From: Lentinus brumalis
Taxonomy: Eukaryota; Basidiomycota; Agaricomycetes; Polyporales; Polyporaceae
Reading direction: 5' to 3'
Assembly: GCA_001792895.1 (NCBI GenBank)
Contig: MARA01000021.1
Span: 248,001 to 312,000, forward strand
DNA length: 64,000 nt
The stretch's first letter is position 1; each line of letters begins with the position of its first letter. The translations under genes and the position numbers were made by a program. Shown piece after piece: positions 10,528 to 23,632 of this stretch. Under the pieces are notes generated by a model. It was not told where the DNA came from and made no database searches. It was given only the letters and a program-made list of their open reading frames with translations.

Positions 10528-13500
10528 TCAATCCAGGCCCCAAGCGGCTTCGGCGTCGTCGATCGCGACGGGAGGAGTGGCACCAGTGGCGGACTGCAGA
10601 TCAACTGGAGTACCAAGCTTGCCGTTGCCTTTCGCCGTCGCGGTCAGAGGCGTGCCCGGCTTGCTCTGAACAGGAGTAGCAGGCCGGCTTGCAGTGGGCG
10701 TCGCCGGCTTCGTCTTGGTAGGCGTCGCTCCTTTACCCCAAGCTGACCTCGTCGGCGTTGCAGGAGTGGTCGCGGACTTCGGTGGACCAGTCGGCGCCGG
10801 CTTGCCCCAGGCCTGCTTGACGGGCGTGGCTGGGCTAGTAGGATCCGCCTTGACAGACGTCGCAGGCCTGCCCCAAGCCGACTTGACAGGCGTGGCTGGA
10901 GTAGCAGGCTCGGGCTCAAGGGGGGTCGCCGGCTTGCTCGTCGTCGGAGTAGAAGGTTTGCTACCACCACCGATAAGGGACGATAGCTTGTCCTGAAGAG
11001 AGAGACGCTTGCTGACAGGAGGGGCAGTAGTTGCAGGCTGAGGAGCAGGGGCCGGAGGAGTCGTCTGTTGTGCTGGACGCGCAGGAGATGAGGGAAGAGG
11101 AGCGTGTTTCTCTGGGCTCGGAGTGGGCGGGAAGGCACCAGGGATGTCCTTCTCGTCGTCGGTCTCTGGCGCCTTCTCTTGCTGCTGCTGCTGCTTGGCC
11201 GGGACCTCCGCTACGGGGTCCTCGACTGTAGGGAGCGGGGTCTCGGACGCCTTCGGAGTAGCAGATCGGTCTTCTGTAGGAGCCTCAGAAGACGTCGGCG
11301 GGGGTTTCTCGGTCGAAGGAGTCGCTGTGGGTGTAGTGTCCCTGCCGACAATAGGGGCGGAAGGAGGACTCGAGGCAAATGCCCCGGCAGGTGTTTCTAT
11401 ACTCGAGGTAGGCGTAGTCGACGAGGCCTCGTCACTCCCGCCCACGTTGTTGCCAGCAGGTGAAGAGGCAGGCTCGTTGTTGGTCGGAGCTTGAGCAGAA
11501 GTCGTCTTGTCCTTCGCATCGCCCTTCTCATCACGCGCGACAGCATCGGTCGACACGGATTCAGCAGAGGAAGTCGCCTGGGTCAAAGTGGTAGGAGCAG
11601 GGGCCGCGTCAGCAGTAGGAGCCGGAGGATCCGGAGGAGCTTCAGAGGCAGGTGCGTCGACTTTGCTCTCCGGCGCATCCTCAGCCTTCTCAGCAGTAGG
11701 CGTAGGAGCCTCGGGGACCTCCTTTGCGGCAGCGGTCTTCTTCTTCTTCTTGCCCTTCTTCGCCGAAGCCGTCGCCGCGTCGTCCTTCAGCGCCTCAGCA
11801 TCCTGCTCGGGAGGACCATCCTCCTTCTTGTCCTGGGAGGACGTCTGCTCCGGCTCCGGCTGCTCAGCCTCAGCAGCCTTCTTCTTCTTCTTGCCCTTCT
11901 TTGCCGGCACGGTTACGGCATCGCCCTTGGAAGCGTCGGCGTCGTCCTTGGGGGCGACGACGTCCTCCTTCTTGTCCTGGGAGGTCTGCTCGGCCTCTGG
12001 GTCATCCGCCTCCGCCTCCGCGTCCTGGCCCTTCCCCTTCTTCGCCTTCTTCTTCGCCTTCTTGCCCTTGGTCTCCTTCACAGGTTCCTCGACGACTGGC
12101 TCGTCCTTTGTTTCCTCCGGGACAATAGCCTCCTTTGCAGCCTCTCCGTTCGCCTTCTCCTCGACCACAGCCTCCTTCTCTCCTGCCTCGTTGCCGCCAG
12201 CCTCCTGCGTCGTGCCCGGCTCACCCGGACCGTTCTCGCCAGGTGCGTCCCCCTTCACCTCCGCAGGTGTCGCGGCAGATTCGGTTTGCGACTCCGTAGA
12301 CGCGGCAGGTTCGACCTGCGTCTCCGGAACAGGGGCCGGGTCGGCCTCCACATCTGCAGTGATAGGATTTTCGGGCTTCGCCTCCGAAGGAACAGGAGGT
12401 TCGACCTTCACTTCCGGAGTGGCATCAGGCTCGACCTTGTCCTCCGGAGTGGCGACAGGCTCGGCCTTCTCCTCCTGAGTCGCCATGGCAGGCTCGATTT
12501 TGTCCTTTATAGTGGCAGCAGGCTCGATTTTGTCCTCCGGGGTAGTCGCAGGCGAGACCTTGAGCTCGGCGGCGGCAAGCTCGACATTGTCATCCGGAGT
12601 GACGGCAGGTTCAACCTGGAGCTGCGGGATCGAAGCAGGCTCTACCTTCACCTCCAGAACGGGGGTAGGCTCAGCCTTCTCCTCCGTGCTCGTGGCCGCC
12701 GTCGCAGGAGGGATGTCAACGGTCGCGGGGGCGTCGGCCTTGGGCTCCGCAGCCGTAGGCGCAGGGTCTGGGTGGCTCGTTTCCGTCGTGGTCGTCGTCT
12801 CCGTGGGTATCTGGGTTGTGTCCATAGCTGTCGTTGCGTCGTTAGTTTGGGAGACGCCCGCGCCCTCGCTGCCGCTGTTCGAACTGGTCGAAGAGTCGCC
12901 AACGCCGGTGCCCGCACCGTCTATAGCATTCGTGATATGCGTAGAGTCCGTGTAATCGTGAGAGTCCTTCTCCTTCGTCTCCTCCTTCCCCTCCGCACTT
13001 CCTGCGTCCGCCTCCGGTCCCTTGGCCGACGCCGCCGCTCCTGCAGCCGCGGCCGCCTCATCTGCCTGCTCGGCCACCCCGCTTGTTGTTGGTCTTCTTC
13101 TTGTTGGGACCGCCACCGAAGACTCCTCCTTCGTCTCCCGTCTCTGCGCCGTCGTCTCCTTTGGCGTCGGAAGACTGGAACTTAGAGAGGAGGTCGGTGG
13201 GGGCTTTGTCGGTGGCGGGGGTGGCTGGTTCTTTGGCGTCGAGGCCGGCCAAGGCTGAGGTGTCTTTGCCGTCTTTGAGGCCTCCGGTTTTGGCGTTACC
13301 GTTGGCACCGGCTCCGACGATGTCCCCTGCGAGTTAAAAAGGGCCATCAGTCGGTTTGAGTACTTGGGTGCGGAAGAGGGGACGGATGATTGACCTGTAG
13401 CCGTAGCCGTAGTGGGGTTCGTCGTCGTCGTCGTCGTCGTCGTGGTGTCGGAGGGACCGTTGTTCGGCGTCGGGGATGCAGCGGTCGAGGACGCGGACGA

Positions 13501-14614
13501 GCCGAGGAAGTCGTTCACCGCGCTACCCAGGAGGGTTCCGACGTTCGAGCCCCACGTGCCCATGGGATTGGACGGTGATCGCGCCGCATTTGGAGACGCG
13601 TTGGCAGGAGGCGTCAGTGTCGAGAGGGAGGGGACCGACTGCGGTGAGGGAGACTGCTCCTTGGTCGTGGGCTGCGACTGCGACTGGGAGTTGGTCGCCT
13701 TCAGCGAGACGACCTCAGCCAGGGGAGGAGGTTGCCTCGCTGGATCCAGTTGTTTGCGGGGTGAGGTGACCGGAGTCCCAGCGAACGTCGCGACGCCGGT
13801 GCCTCTCTCGAGTGGGGTCAAGGAGGGAGAAGGGGGACCGGCGCTCAGCCCAAAAATCGAGTTGATGATGGAGACCATGTCGTCCTCCTCCAGCTCGGCC
13901 GCGGTGGGGCTGCGCGCGCCGTTGCCCAAGCGCTTCCCACGCGCACACTCGCGAGCCGTTGCGACGAGCAGCGCAGTTTCGAGCCCGATCTGCCGACCCT
14001 CCTTGAGGGAGAGTGGCTCCTGGCGCATGCACAGGTAGATGAAAGCAGGGATGAGGAGCTTCTTGTCGAGCTCGTACTGCTGGTAGAGCTCGATCTTGGG
14101 TACCGGGGCGATCTCGAACTTCTCGATATGACGAGTGCAAAGCTTCTTGATCTCGCCGAACCGCCAATCAAACGCGAGCTTGAGGATGGCGATCCAGTCA
14201 TCCAGCGTTGCATCGTATATTGAGTATTTGCTGTGACGTGTCAGGGAAGGGTGACGAGGCGATAGACTGAGCGGACTCACGGGTTATAGAACACCCAAAG
14301 AAACTTGGAGAAGTCGTCCGCCGCGACATCATCGAGAGGGAAAGGGTTCGCGTCCGAGGAACCTCTGGGCTGCTGGCCAGCAGGTGTTGGTGAGCCCAGT
14401 CTCTCGCGGAACCATGCCGACTCCCGCTCGAAGAAGTATCGATGTACACGGTAGATGTAGTTCTCGACCTGAATGTTGCATCGAATGAGCAACGAGGCCA
14501 GGACGCAGACGCACGGAGCGGACTTACAAGGAAATGGACGTCACCACCGTTCAAGTAGTACTTGGGATGCCTCTTGATCTGCTCGACAGCGGATTGCGGT
14601 TGATAGAAGGCCAT
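10528..14614 (-). CDS. Large BTB/POZ protein with long low-complexity tail
   Basis: Exons 14614-14528, 14468-14281 and 14230-10528 join in phase to 1325 residues. Residues 1-200 form a BTB domain: GGDVHFLV, VENYIYRVHRYFFERE, DFSKFLWVFYNP, then TLDDWIAILKLAFDWRF and a helical tail. The remaining 1100 residues are disordered: a Thr run (about 13420-13445), a block of about 12-residue units rich in VEPA/TPE (about 12250-12700), two KKGKKKKK basic clusters (about 11740 and 11890) embedded in a longer duplicated segment, and C-terminal repeats built on TP-x-AWGKPA. Only the BTB part suggests function, as an adaptor or scaffold; the basic clusters could direct it to the nucleus. The last exon has no internal stop over 3.7 kb. 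Confidence 0.85.
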
Positions 14615-15439
14615 GGTGGGGGAGTGAGATGAAAGACTCGAGGTTCATCAGAGGGGTCCCACCGCAGATATAGGCCGCAGATTCCGCCTTCCCCCATTGT
14701 TCCCCCACCCCCCTCGGCTAGGTACACGTGTTGGCCGCATGTGCAGTCTTGTCATCTCTTGTCATCGAAGGGCCAGAAACGCCCTGCACGTTGATGAAGC
14801 CGTTCCTATTTACGTGTCAAACGAGGTAGCAAGAGTCGTCGCAGGAGACGCGACAATGGCAGTCGAGGTCTGGTCAGTGGTCGACATAGACATGATGGAG
14901 GTCAGGGTCCAGGTTGGGACCAGGTCAGGAAGTACTGAACTTCAGACAAGTTAGGGCGACTGAGCGCTCCCGCGACATTGACCACTTTCTCGACCTCCAC
15001 CATCATCATCGGAATGCATGTGCATCCAGTTCTCCACTTAATGTCACTGCGTTTATGCGCGTATTACGACTGAAGACCGGGTCATCTTGAACGAACGACA
15101 GGCGGGGCGTGGGGGAGGACGCACCGATCAAGTACGCGTTCCGCCAGCCTTCGTAACATCGTACCGGTTGCAAGCTATGAGGGAACGAATACTCGGTACG
15201 TGACACAGTCGCCTTGATCGAGCGACCTCGGTCGACAGCATCGGGTTGTGGAAAAGGAGCAAGGCCGGAGCCGGGAAGAGATGCAAAATCGCTGCCGTTC
15301 TGCCGCTGGGTCTGCAAGGATGTGCGTAACTTCGTCGCATTCATACAATACAGCTAACGGTTGTGGCTACTGTAAAGGACAGATGAAGTTCTTTATGTGC
15401 TCTCCCTAAGCTCCCGCCGGGACATCGCAAACAACAAGG
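14615..15439. other. Intergenic, upstream of the large BTB gene
   Basis: It holds the BTB promoter and the 3' flank of the next minus-strand frame. Short open frames are present on both strands but none has protein-like composition. No repeats or RNA genes were seen. Confidence 0.45.
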
Positions 15440-16200
15440 TCATGCCTCTTCCGAACTTGACTCGGACGCCGATAGCCCACCCCGTTCGTGAGTTTCATAT
15501 CGCCCGTCCTCGTCGTGTCTGTCATGTCCAACTCTCTGCGCGTCTTTCTCGACCTCTGCCTCGAAGAGTATCCCCACCGTCTGGACTAGCACCTCTCCCA
15601 GAGACAAATTGTCCTTGCCATCCCCGAGTGCGTCATCCCCTCCGTCTAGGTCGGCGGAGAAGAGGCTGTTCGCCCGCGTCGTACGACGGGAAGCTCGAGG
15701 AGTGGTGGGAGTGGTGGGGGAAGCAGCGTCTCCGTGTGAGGACGAAGACGGGATGCTGCGCAAGGCATGGCCATGGGTGACGGAGCTCAGGACGAGACCG
15801 GAGGTGACGAGAGAATGGAGTGGACATCGGAATAGTCCATGGCCATGTGTTGGGGAACTATGCAATGGACGAGGTCCCGGTCCACAGTGATGATAATGAG
15901 GGTCCCCGGTGCGTGTGGTAGTATCCATCACTCCAGTACCGTCGAGCATCGTCGTCGAAGTGTCGCTACGCTCCGTCGGGCTCTGCGGCACATCATCCGC
16001 GTGTGCGAAGGGGAGGATGCCGACGAAGAGGCCGTGGCCGTGGGTCACTGAGCTGTGGGACATATCGGGAGGTTGTTCGATGAACGCAGGAGGTTCGATC
16101 GCGGCAAGTAAGGAGAGCGGCGGCGTTGAGGGTGAGTGCCAACGCCTGTGTCGCGTCTCCGCGTATGCTGAAGGCTACCCAGTAGCCTGCTGTCGTAGGA
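15440..16200 (-). CDS. Doubtful His/Ser-rich open frame
   Basis: A minus-strand frame stays open from about 16150 to its stop at 15440, including PPLSLLAAIEPPAFIEQPPD followed by three copies of a short T-H-G-H-(G/A)-L unit and a C-terminal acidic, Ser-rich tail. No domain was recognised. The start is unclear: the first ATG inside the frame is at 16063, and an upstream exon near 16120-16208 is possible. The repeated THGHGLF-like units come from repeated DNA words on the plus strand, so this may be a non-coding repeat rather than a gene. Confidence 0.3.
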
Positions 16201-16208
16201 TGGTTCAA

Positions 16209-17689
16209 CCATACCTGCTCACCCGTGGTTTTATATGGCGTAGATACCTCCTCCTACCATGGACACCATCGCTTCTCGTACACTTCGCTTCCTCAGGCGA
16301 TGCCACTCGCGACCAAGCTAGTACTTCGAAGCATACTCAGACAGCCCCCGGAACGTCTGTGGTACATCCATAATGGTCAGGCATGTGTTCTCTCACATGT
16401 ATATCACCGACGTGATACCAACTTATATGATGGCGCAGATACTGCATTGCAGTCACTGATCTGTGGGAAAGGATGTGCGACGTTGCATGTCAATCTCATC
16501 CTTCATCGCATGGTGCTCATGTCCTCCGGTCGTACACTGACGTGCCGATGCATGCCGCGATCGTGATTCTCGAACGCATCCTTGTACTCACCTCCAGACA
16601 TCATCGCACGCAGCAGCGCCCACTGCCACCGAGCCTGACTTCTCGATATACGGATGCAATGCATGCCGGCAATGTGAGTGTCGTGTCGATTCCTGCATGC
16701 CACTCCTGACCTTGGCTGTGTAGACTTGTGATCATCGTGAACTGTCCAACTGTTCAAAAGTCATGGAAACGAGTCCTCGATCCGAGCCACTGACCGGGGT
16801 CATCTACATACTCGGTTCAGCATGCATGCACGCCTAACAAGGGCAATTGGACACTCTTTGAACTCGTTATTCAGCTAGAATATTGGCTATATCACGATTC
16901 TCAAAGCCGATGAAAGGCGTCGAAAGAGCTCGCAAGCCCTTCCCAGCGATGAGACAAACTCGATGTTCGAATGCATACAATACATGACGGGGTGTGAGTC
17001 CCATACCTCCTCTCATGCCAATCCTGACCTCAGGCTGTGTAGGTTTGATGGTGAACACTCGACAGTCAAGTTGTCGTTGTGTCGCAAAACAGGCTCCCCG
17101 ATGCCACGCGCACATCTCTCGTCCTGCTTCTACTTATTCGGACCGTACTGCATGCGTCCGCCGGTGACTCCAGGATCGCACCGCGCCTGATATGAAGCCA
17201 GGCCAGCGCCGTGACTGCACTGGTGAGTGGAGACTGCGATCAGTGGCTTCTCGTGTGACTTATACCTACCGTGCGTCACGAGTCTACTCGACGGATAGAT
17301 CGTACGCTTAGAGCAGATGTCTGTTACCCTATTCAAAAAGGTCACCATGGGTGGCGTTTGCGCATGGAATCTCACGTCTTCGCGGTGTGGCGGCCTGAGA
17401 GCCGGATGTGTAGAGCGTGAAGTCGCCGCGGACTATCCCAGCCTCTGCCGACAACTGGAACCAGTTCCTGACCTCCTGCATACAGATGACTCCTCTCGTG
17501 TCCCGGGAGTCGTTGCAGGAGTCATGCATCCCGAACGACGAACACCATACTCTACACTCAAAGCAAATGCGTGGAGAGGGTCACGAACTCGCTCAAAAGC
17601 CTCTTGTGAGTCTCCACTTTGAAAACAGCCCACACGCTATGTATGCTTACAGGACCGCCTGACTCTCGCGTTCTCTATTCTCTATGAGC
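16209..17689. other. Gene-poor stretch with two related intron-like segments
   Basis: No intact gene. Two segments about 310 bp apart, near 16672-16735 and 16983-17045, resemble each other: each has a GTGAGT-like donor, a shared 'TGCCA-TCCTGACCT' core and a GCTGTGTAG acceptor-like end. They could be introns of a decayed duplicated gene. The flanks contain no frame that I recognise. Confidence 0.35.
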
Positions 17690-18165
17690 AGCAGATCACC
17701 CAAATCGAGAGCTTCTCGACCTTGTTCCTAAACACTCCCGTTCCCAAGCTACTGAGCACCTATATCGAGCAGTACGCTTGGTTGCGCACAAGGGAGCGTA
17801 AGATGCTTGATACCATGTTATCCACAGGGTTGGCGCCATCCGCTCCCGGATCACCTTCTCGATGTCGCCCTCCGCGCCCGGCACGCGCATGCTGATCAGC
17901 GCTCCGACAAGATGCGGATAGACGAAGTCACCACTGTTAGCCCAGAGGACGGTGAGTCCAGACGATAGAGCATGCACCATGATTAGCGCCGCATCCACGT
18001 CTGGTCTACAGCATTTACCAGAATGTAGCAGTTTCGGAAGTCTCGGATCGAGTCGAGACCTGGCGGTTGCTGCAGTGAACTTTGTTTGCGGCGCAGCCTT
18101 TCGAGGCTCCGGCCGGCAAGCTTTGACGCATATATGAGATGAGTCGACCTTCGTAATGTTTGAAT
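17690..18165 (-). pseudogene. Decayed PARG-family copy
   Basis: Read on the minus strand in several frames, this stretch follows the intact PARG at 6272-7189 block by block. DIQTLRRSTHLIYAS matches the strand before the signature. The signature itself is degraded: GGG has become GRS and the QEE pair is gone. Next comes LTVLWANSGDFVYPHLV against TVFRADNGDFVEPYPI, then GDIEKVIRERM against GKIEQAMRERM, and after a frame change LSSLGTGVFRNKV against LGSFGTGVFKNNV. At least three frame changes are needed, and the catalytic glutamates are missing, so no active enzyme can result. The region before the signature was not found. It lies just upstream of and divergent to the DUF7330-like gene. Confidence 0.75.
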
Positions 18166-18211
18166 ATCCTCCTGACTTTGCCTGCAGCCACCACATACGC
18201 CGGAGTCTGCA

Positions 18212-19495
18212 ATGAGCCAAACTACAGCACTTCGCTGGACTATCGAGCCTGCGCAATATGCAGGACAACACCAGGCCAACACGTCTGTTGCCCTACCCCT
18301 GGCTGCCGAAGAACTCTACTTCGTAGCCGAAGGTGCACAGATGGGCGGCCACTTCGAGGTGTCGCGAACAGGAACGACGGGGTCGGACGACGTACTTGTG
18401 GACATACAGGCCGTTTACCGCCGCGAGCAGTCCCTTGAGGAATTGACGACAATTCACTTGCACTCAGAGGACGAGAAGCATGGCATCCGTATCTCCGTAA
18501 GTGTGGCCAATAGCCTGTCTAGTTAGCAATACTGACAGTATGTCGCAACAGAGACGCACCGGACACGAGCTCTTGAAGATGTTCTCCGATCAGGCGATCC
18601 AGTTCCACATTCACGTCCGGCTGCCTTCTGCTTCTCCCCCAAACGACGCGCACATACTCAGGGTGAACGCCCTCAGCACTGATCTGCCACGGTTCTCGCA
18701 CCACCTGCATCACTTCGGAGAGTCGGTGCAATTCGACCGAGTAACACTTCGGACCAGCCAGTGCCCCATCGACGCGGAGGTGAGACATAAGCCCGCTTAA
18801 AATCATCATGGCTTCCTGGACTAATAGGCGCGGTCAGCTCCTGGCCGCAAGGGCCGTGTCTCTCTCGACATCAAACGGCGAGGTACGCGGGACCTTCAGG
18901 ACGTCCGATCTGCTGCAGGTTGACACGTCCAACGCGCGTGTCTCTGTCGATGCCGCTCTGAACAGCTGCTCCGACCGGGAGGCGTCTCAAATGGCCTTAC
19001 AGACGAGTAATGGGTGAGTTCTCCTCGTAATGTCGCAAGACTCCAAATACATGTGATACTGAACTGTCACAACGCAGCCCGATCCAAGCAAACATCAGCC
19101 TTGTTTTCGATACTCCTCTGGTCGAGGGGTCCTTCGACGTCGTCGCGCATACAACGAATGGCCCTCTTACTGTCGTTTTCGCAGAGCAGAAGGTCAACTC
19201 GCGTCTGGGTGCTTCTCTGCACACGACGAATGCGCCCGCGAGCGTCAAGATGGCCCCGGCGTTTGAGGGACAATTTGAGCTTCGTTCCTCCTCCTTCCTT
19301 CCTCCCATGATCACGGAAAGTCGTGTTCCTCAAGACCGTACGGATCATGGCCGTGTACGCTTCATCACGAAACAGAGCGTCCGCCCGGGCATGCTCTTCG
19401 GGAATGTATTGTGGGGCAAAGCTGCCGCAGAGGGAGCGAAGCACGGTAGGGTCGAGGTGCAAACGACGAACGCTCCCCTGAAATTCATGCTCTGA
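18212..19495 (+). CDS. DUF7330/DUF4097-like beta-repeat protein
   Basis: Four exons fit in phase: 18212-18496, 18552-18779, 18838-19013, 19078-19495; 368 residues. The C-terminal two thirds consist of repeated short strands with the pattern STSNGEVRGTF, QTSNG, HTTNGPLTVVF, HTTNAPASVKM and QTTNAPLKFML, the regular T-NG/NA turns of a right-handed beta-repeat fold as in DUF4097 and the fungal DUF7330 domain. No signal peptide or membrane segment is evident, so a cytosolic or nuclear place is likely. Its role is unknown; such repeats look like scaffolds or binding surfaces. The start ATG is the first in the frame, and all introns are 55-64 bp with standard borders. Confidence 0.75.
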
Positions 19496-20659
19496 ACGAG
19501 AGGCTGTCTCTTGTTACACTCACGTTGTTCAGGTGACCTTTAGTTTCTGGCTTCGGCCTGGGAGCTCTCTCCCGGAGAAACCAAGGATGAATTGTAGTTG
19601 TTCGTTTGCGATACAAAAGTTCGAGTGCTTCCGAGCTGTCCGTGTTTGTGTCGCACACCAGCGACACGGCTGCGCGCACGCGAGAAAATATTCGACAATT
19701 CTTCCCAATGGTGAGCGTTGTGTCTTGCTACTTACGGAACGTCGCTTATGGGACTTCGCGGGCGCGGCAAGCGGCCTGAAGGGCGGCAGGTTGTTGACTA
19801 GTCAAAATATGGTGAAAACGTCTCCACCTCAGGTCACGGAAACATTAGCAACGTTGTACGGACAGGCGTGCGATCGAGGTGCCCGTTGCCACTCACGTCG
19901 AAGTCCGGACAATAGCGGCCGAATGTCCGTTGGCCCTGACGGCGCTGTGTTATTGCTTCATTCCCCGGATAGCTCAAAACATCTTGTAGGCTCCCTGCCG
20001 GCCAAGCTGTCGACTGATACAGTGCATCGCCAGAATCTGCGAGTTGCAGAGCCGTGCCTTCAGCGCTATTTGGCTCGACGTTATAATACCAAACCGCCGG
20101 CTCGATATGCTGCTTCCACGTCCACGCCGTGCTGTGAACCAGGCTGCCTCACGGTACGATGGTTGCAGGCCATGTTTTGGGTTCCCTTCAGGGTAGAGAA
20201 ATCCTGCCAAGACACCGGCCGCTCTACAAACTCTATTAAAGTATGGCTTGGCGTCGTTGGTCGTGTATCCATTCGAGGTGTGTGGTGATGCCTGTCCCGC
20301 CGCACCTGATGGCATACGGTTCCCCTGACCTCCATCGGCCCTTGTTTTCCTTACAATTTTCACAGATCCAAGCGAATACTCGCTGGAATAACACACGACA
20401 CAGAGAATGAGCCACCAAGACAATCTGACAGGCCCGCGGTTGCCGCCGACTATTGGTTGTCCCAGTTGTCTGAGCCGACACACCGACTACCTGGATGTGG
20501 GTGCCCGCCATTGCTTCGGCCGCTTCGTGCACACGGTAACGAAAATATCGGAATTGCCGCATCGCTATTGGGCACGCAGTAACCACGGTCTGTCTCAACT
20601 CCCGAGCTTGTTGTCGTACTGACATAGGATAGGTGGTCTCGTTGGAGTGATGGTGATGG
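19496..20659. other. Intergenic, upstream region of the peroxidase gene
   Basis: About 1.2 kb without a supported gene. Open frames on both strands (for example 19533-20288 plus, 19974-20483 minus) lack motifs and have odd composition. A TGCGCGC word near 19670 fits the loose metal-response consensus TGCRCNC known from fungal Mn-peroxidase promoters, but one such word in a kilobase is weak. Confidence 0.4.
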
Positions 20660-22095
<1,436 letters not shown>

Positions 22096-22277
22096 ATTGG
22101 TCCAGGCTCTGAAGGTCATCGTTGGTCACAGGTTCATAGACAGTGTCATGGTGCTGCAGTATATGAGTGGTCACTCGCGAATACTATCTGACTTATGATC
22201 ATCACTCCCATGTGAAGTGCGATTCGCGAGGTACAAAGAGCTTCTTAGGCTGTGCGGTGGTTACATATGGTGAGTCA

Positions 22278-22282
22278 GCCGC
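22278..22282. repeat. Target-site duplication of the LTR element, left copy
   Basis: GCCGC directly precedes the 5' LTR and is repeated at 36478-36482 directly after the 3' LTR. Five bases is the usual duplication for Ty3-type integrases. Confidence 0.9.
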
Positions 22283-22532
22283 TGTAAGGCATCTAAGCCT
22301 TACTAAGTAATCTCATCAATGCACAAATGTATACCGCCTTATAGTCCTTAGTAGATAGTAACAAACTGTATCTAATACTGGTAAGCGCGCACCATTATGT
22401 TGCGCGCTCCGACATGGTGAGAGCTCAGCCTTTCACCACGTCCACCAGAGTACAACGCACTTCTCCAATATAGAGATTGGTGCAGCGTACTTGGGACTGG
22501 GTGAACTAAGGCTACTTCAAGACACTCTTACA
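22283..22532 (+). repeat. 5' LTR
   Basis: 250 bp with 6-bp inverted ends TGTAAG/CTTACA. It matches the 3' LTR except for T/C near 22311 and A/G near 22471. No clear tRNA-type primer-binding site follows it directly; the next bases are a T run, so self-priming or an unusual primer is possible. Confidence 0.93.
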
Positions 22533-22597
22533 CTTTTTTACGCTCCTCCACAATACGTGGACTTCTATAGGAGTAGTGCTACGTCATAACAACCAAC

Positions 22598-23632
22598 ATG
22601 GCACCTTCTGGCGACCAATCGCCACCCATTCTTCAAACCACGACTGCTTCCTCGGCTTCTCAAGAAACGGCAATACCCTCGGCATCTCGACCCAGCACAC
22701 GGACGACTACCCCGACATCACTAGCTATGTTACAGCAAGGCGGCGCTTCGTCATCACGACGTCGCGTCTCCGCTTTTAATACTCCCCTCGGATTTCAAGC
22801 CACCTCGACTCCGTATGTCGGCTCATCTAGGAGCCGTTTCGCGGGCTCGGGCGACCACTCTCTGAACTTTCCAGGCGCGTTCTCTCAATATGACGTCGAA
22901 CATTCGGCCGCTCAGCTGGGACCCTTCGTTACCGACCGACGTAGCCGAGGACGGTCATCACGGTCACCTATACCACGTCAGGATCAAACATACGACGAAG
23001 AACAGGAATCGGGGCAGGTGATGGTATCGCAAGCGGCGGCAACTGACTTGCTTCATGGCATGCTTGAACAGTACCAACACCTCGCTACTGGCGAAAACCC
23101 CGAAGTAGAATCGCGATTCCTGGACCGGATCGACGACTTCGCTCGGATGTATAATCTGAGAGTCGACCGTCAAGCGATCATGGCAGAACGCGCCGAGCGA
23201 AGGCAAGTAGATTCGACTCATGGCGAGACGGAGTCGATTATCACTCCAGGAGCCTCGCAATATCAGGCACACGATGCGTCTGTCGAGTCTCAGGCAACGC
23301 AACACCGCGGCGATGATGAGGACGAACAAGACGTTGAAGAACTCGTAGGAGTCAGCGGTCTGCTGCGTTCCACTGACAACATGCTGGACGTGAGCAGATA
23401 CCGTCGTCTAGCTCAAGCAGGACTGCTGTCGCAGGATCATACGACTCCTTCATCACCGATTCACCGAGGGCCGTTGCCCGAACGGCCAGCTCCCCGCCTG
23501 CGGCGTCACACTTGCTTCCACCGTACGTGGAACCGTTGGACGCGCCAGTGCCACAATACCCTGCGAGCCTACCGTTCCCGTCTCGACCGTCACCACCGGA
23601 CACGTCACCGACTGAATCAGGCCCCACGATGA
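22598..23632 (+). CDS. gag: Chromovirus gag, first frame
   Basis: It starts at an ATG 65 bp after the 5' LTR and runs 344 codons. The N-terminus is Ser/Thr/Pro-rich; the middle has an acidic helical part (ATDLLHGMLEQYQHL and the segment after it). The frame overlaps the next one from 23374 to 23632, and the protein-like character passes from this frame to the other within that overlap, so the two most likely make one Gag by a -1 frame change or by loss of a base. No slippery heptamer was recognised in the overlap. No introns fit. Confidence 0.7.
   Translation: MAPSGDQSPPILQTTTASSASQETAIPSASRPSTRTTTPTSLAMLQQGGASSSRRRVSAFNTPLGFQATSTPYVGSSRSRFAGSGDHSLNFPGAFSQYDVEHSAAQLGPFVTDRRSRGRSSRSPIPRQDQTYDEEQESGQVMVSQAAATDLLHGMLEQYQHLATGENPEVESRFLDRIDDFARMYNLRVDRQAIMAERAERRQVDSTHGETESIITPGASQYQAHDASVESQATQHRGDDEDEQDVEELVGVSGLLRSTDNMLDVSRYRRLAQAGLLSQDHTTPSSPIHRGPLPERPAPRLRRHTCFHRTWNRWTRQCHNTLRAYRSRLDRHHRTRHRLNQAPR

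Noticed and set aside
11491..13185. Plus-strand frame of 564 codons opposite the large BTB gene
   Set aside because: It is Arg/Leu/Ser-rich shadow of the low-complexity BTB exon; the minus strand has a BTB domain, good splice sites and sensible repeats.
19533..20483. Open frames on both strands upstream of the peroxidase
   Set aside because: No motif, poor composition and no consistent splice sites; treated as promoter region.
22533..22597. A tRNA-type primer-binding site after the 5' LTR
   Set aside because: I could not match the bases after the LTR to a tRNA 3' end; the leader starts with a T run, so none is called.
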